DNA of 41,793 nt from an uncultured Collinsella sp. (GTDB taxonomy: Bacteria > Actinomycetota > Coriobacteriia > Coriobacteriales > Coriobacteriaceae): assembly GCA_900544115.1 (NCBI GenBank), contig UQTW01000020.1:1-41793 (forward strand), in the 5' to 3' direction. The notes beneath the pieces were generated by a model. It made no database searches. It worked only from the letters and a program-made list of their open reading frames with translations, and was not told where the DNA came from. The position numbers and the translations under genes are program-made. Shown one piece after another: positions 41,521 to 41,793 of the stretch (the stretch's first letter is position 1; every line of letters begins with the position of its first letter).

Positions 41521-41648
41521 GCCCGCTCTGGAGTTGCCTTTCAGAACGTCCTCGACCATGGAAGCCCTCTTATCCTGCTCCTTCGGAGCTGCGGATAAGG
41601 GGGTTTCCTGGTCTGCGGAATGTTCTGAAAACTAAGTCCAGCACGGGC
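41521..41648 (+). ncRNA. 128-nt rod-like RNA hairpin downstream of oppF
   Basis: Successive paired blocks form one long rod: GCCCG/CGGGC (41521-41525 with 41644-41648), CTGGA/TCCAG (41528-41532 with 41637-41641), TTTCAGAACG with 41621-41630, GACCA with 41609-41613, a ~14-bp block to GGATAAGG (41560-41575 with 41593-41608, a bulged T at 41559) and the apical GCTCC-TTC-GGAGC (41577-41589). Several G-U pairs favour the plus-strand transcript. It is not a tRNA, 6S, RNase P or SRP RNA by its motifs. It could be an oppF 3' UTR element, a small RNA or a palindromic repeat. Confidence 0.6.
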
Positions 41649-41665
41649 TCTGTGTTACCGATGCA

Positions 41666-41675
41666 GGGGGGGGGG
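41666..41675 (+). repeat. Run of ten guanines
   Basis: A G10 homopolymer lies between the long hairpin and the terminator-like hairpin downstream. Such tracts slip during replication and sequencing, so the exact length is uncertain. Confidence 0.8.
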
Positions 41676-41716
41676 CGATTCCTTGATCGCTCACTTAATC
41701 TAATGGGATAGTTAGT

Positions 41717-41750
41717 GAGGCCGGAGCAAAAGCTCCGGCCTCCTTATATA
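41717..41750 (+). terminator. Hairpin terminator downstream of the oppF region
   Basis: GAGGCCGGAGC (41717-41727) and GCTCCGGCCTC (41732-41742) form a perfect 11-bp stem with an AAAA loop, followed by CTTATATA. It would end the opp transcript including the long hairpin. Confidence 0.7.
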
Positions 41751-41752
41751 AG

Positions 41753-41771
41753 GGCTCGGCAAAGCCGAGCC
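41753..41771 (-). terminator. Second hairpin, possibly for a minus-strand gene outside the window
   Basis: GGCTCGGC (41753-41760) pairs with GCCGAGCC (41764-41771) around AAA. Read on the minus strand it is followed by CTTATATA, so it may end a gene lying beyond the window. Confidence 0.45.
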
Positions 41772-41793
41772 ACCAAATTTGCATCAGCCCCCA

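Noticed and set aside
41521..41648. Small SRP RNA, 6S RNA, tmRNA or RNase P RNA
   Set aside because: The rod shape invites an SRP comparison, but the conserved GGAA-capped apical motif is absent on both strands; the other RNAs' conserved segments are also missing.

Overview
The window looks like a chromosomal segment of a high-GC Gram-positive gut bacterium of the class Coriobacteriia, most likely Collinsella or a close relative. This is inferred from protein style, from GC-rich codon use with strongly biased codons in the glycolytic and transporter genes, and from the actinobacterial gene order uvrB - uvrA - uvrC - rapZ - whiA - gap - pgk - tpiA - secG. No rRNA, tRNA, CRISPR array, insertion sequence or phage gene was seen. 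32 protein-coding genes are called, all apparently intact.

Layout. (1) 1-3.7 kb, plus strand: end of an upstream transcription unit (terminator), coaE, a lytic transglycosylase and uvrB. (2) 3.8-9.9 kb, minus strand: two FAD-dependent oxidoreductases of different families, an Mrp/NBP35-type Fe-S carrier ATPase and an LtaS-like membrane sulfatase-fold enzyme. (3) 10.1-17.2 kb, plus strand: uvrA with a LexA/SOS-box-like site, a YbaK-type Cys-tRNA(Pro) deacylase, murJ and uvrC. All three subunits of the UvrABC excinuclease are therefore within 16 kb. (4) 17.3-28.0 kb: an amino-sugar (very probably sialic acid) utilisation cluster. It has a family-5 substrate-binding lipoprotein, a permease, a fused permease-ATPase and a second ATPase (the layout recalled for SatABCD/SiaEFGI sialic acid importers), an AXE1-type O-acetyl esterase, a second AXE1-like protein that has lost its catalytic serine, a NanA-type lyase, a ROK kinase and NanE. 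(5) 28.1-35.3 kb: rapZ, whiA, then gap, pgk, tpiA, gpmI and secG. (6) 35.5-41.5 kb: a complete oligopeptide-type importer, oppABCDF, followed by a large predicted RNA hairpin and two smaller hairpins.

How the parts fit. The nan cluster would import sialic acid, remove O-acetyl groups, cleave it to ManNAc and pyruvate, phosphorylate ManNAc and epimerise it to GlcNAc-6-P, which enters lower glycolysis (gap-pgk-tpiA-gpmI downstream) through enzymes not in this window. The cluster sits exactly between uvrC and rapZ, which are usually adjacent in Actinobacteria, and yvcK is missing from its usual place between rapZ and whiA. The most interesting signals are the apparently inactivated esterase paralogue inside the sugar cluster, two long hairpin RNAs (27214-27311 and 41521-41648), a canonical intrinsic terminator immediately before the rapZ ribosome binding site, a rearranged cysteine set in UvrC, a G-quadruplex-like tract at the secG promoter, and AAAACGTTT palindromes in front of both the sugar cluster and gap.
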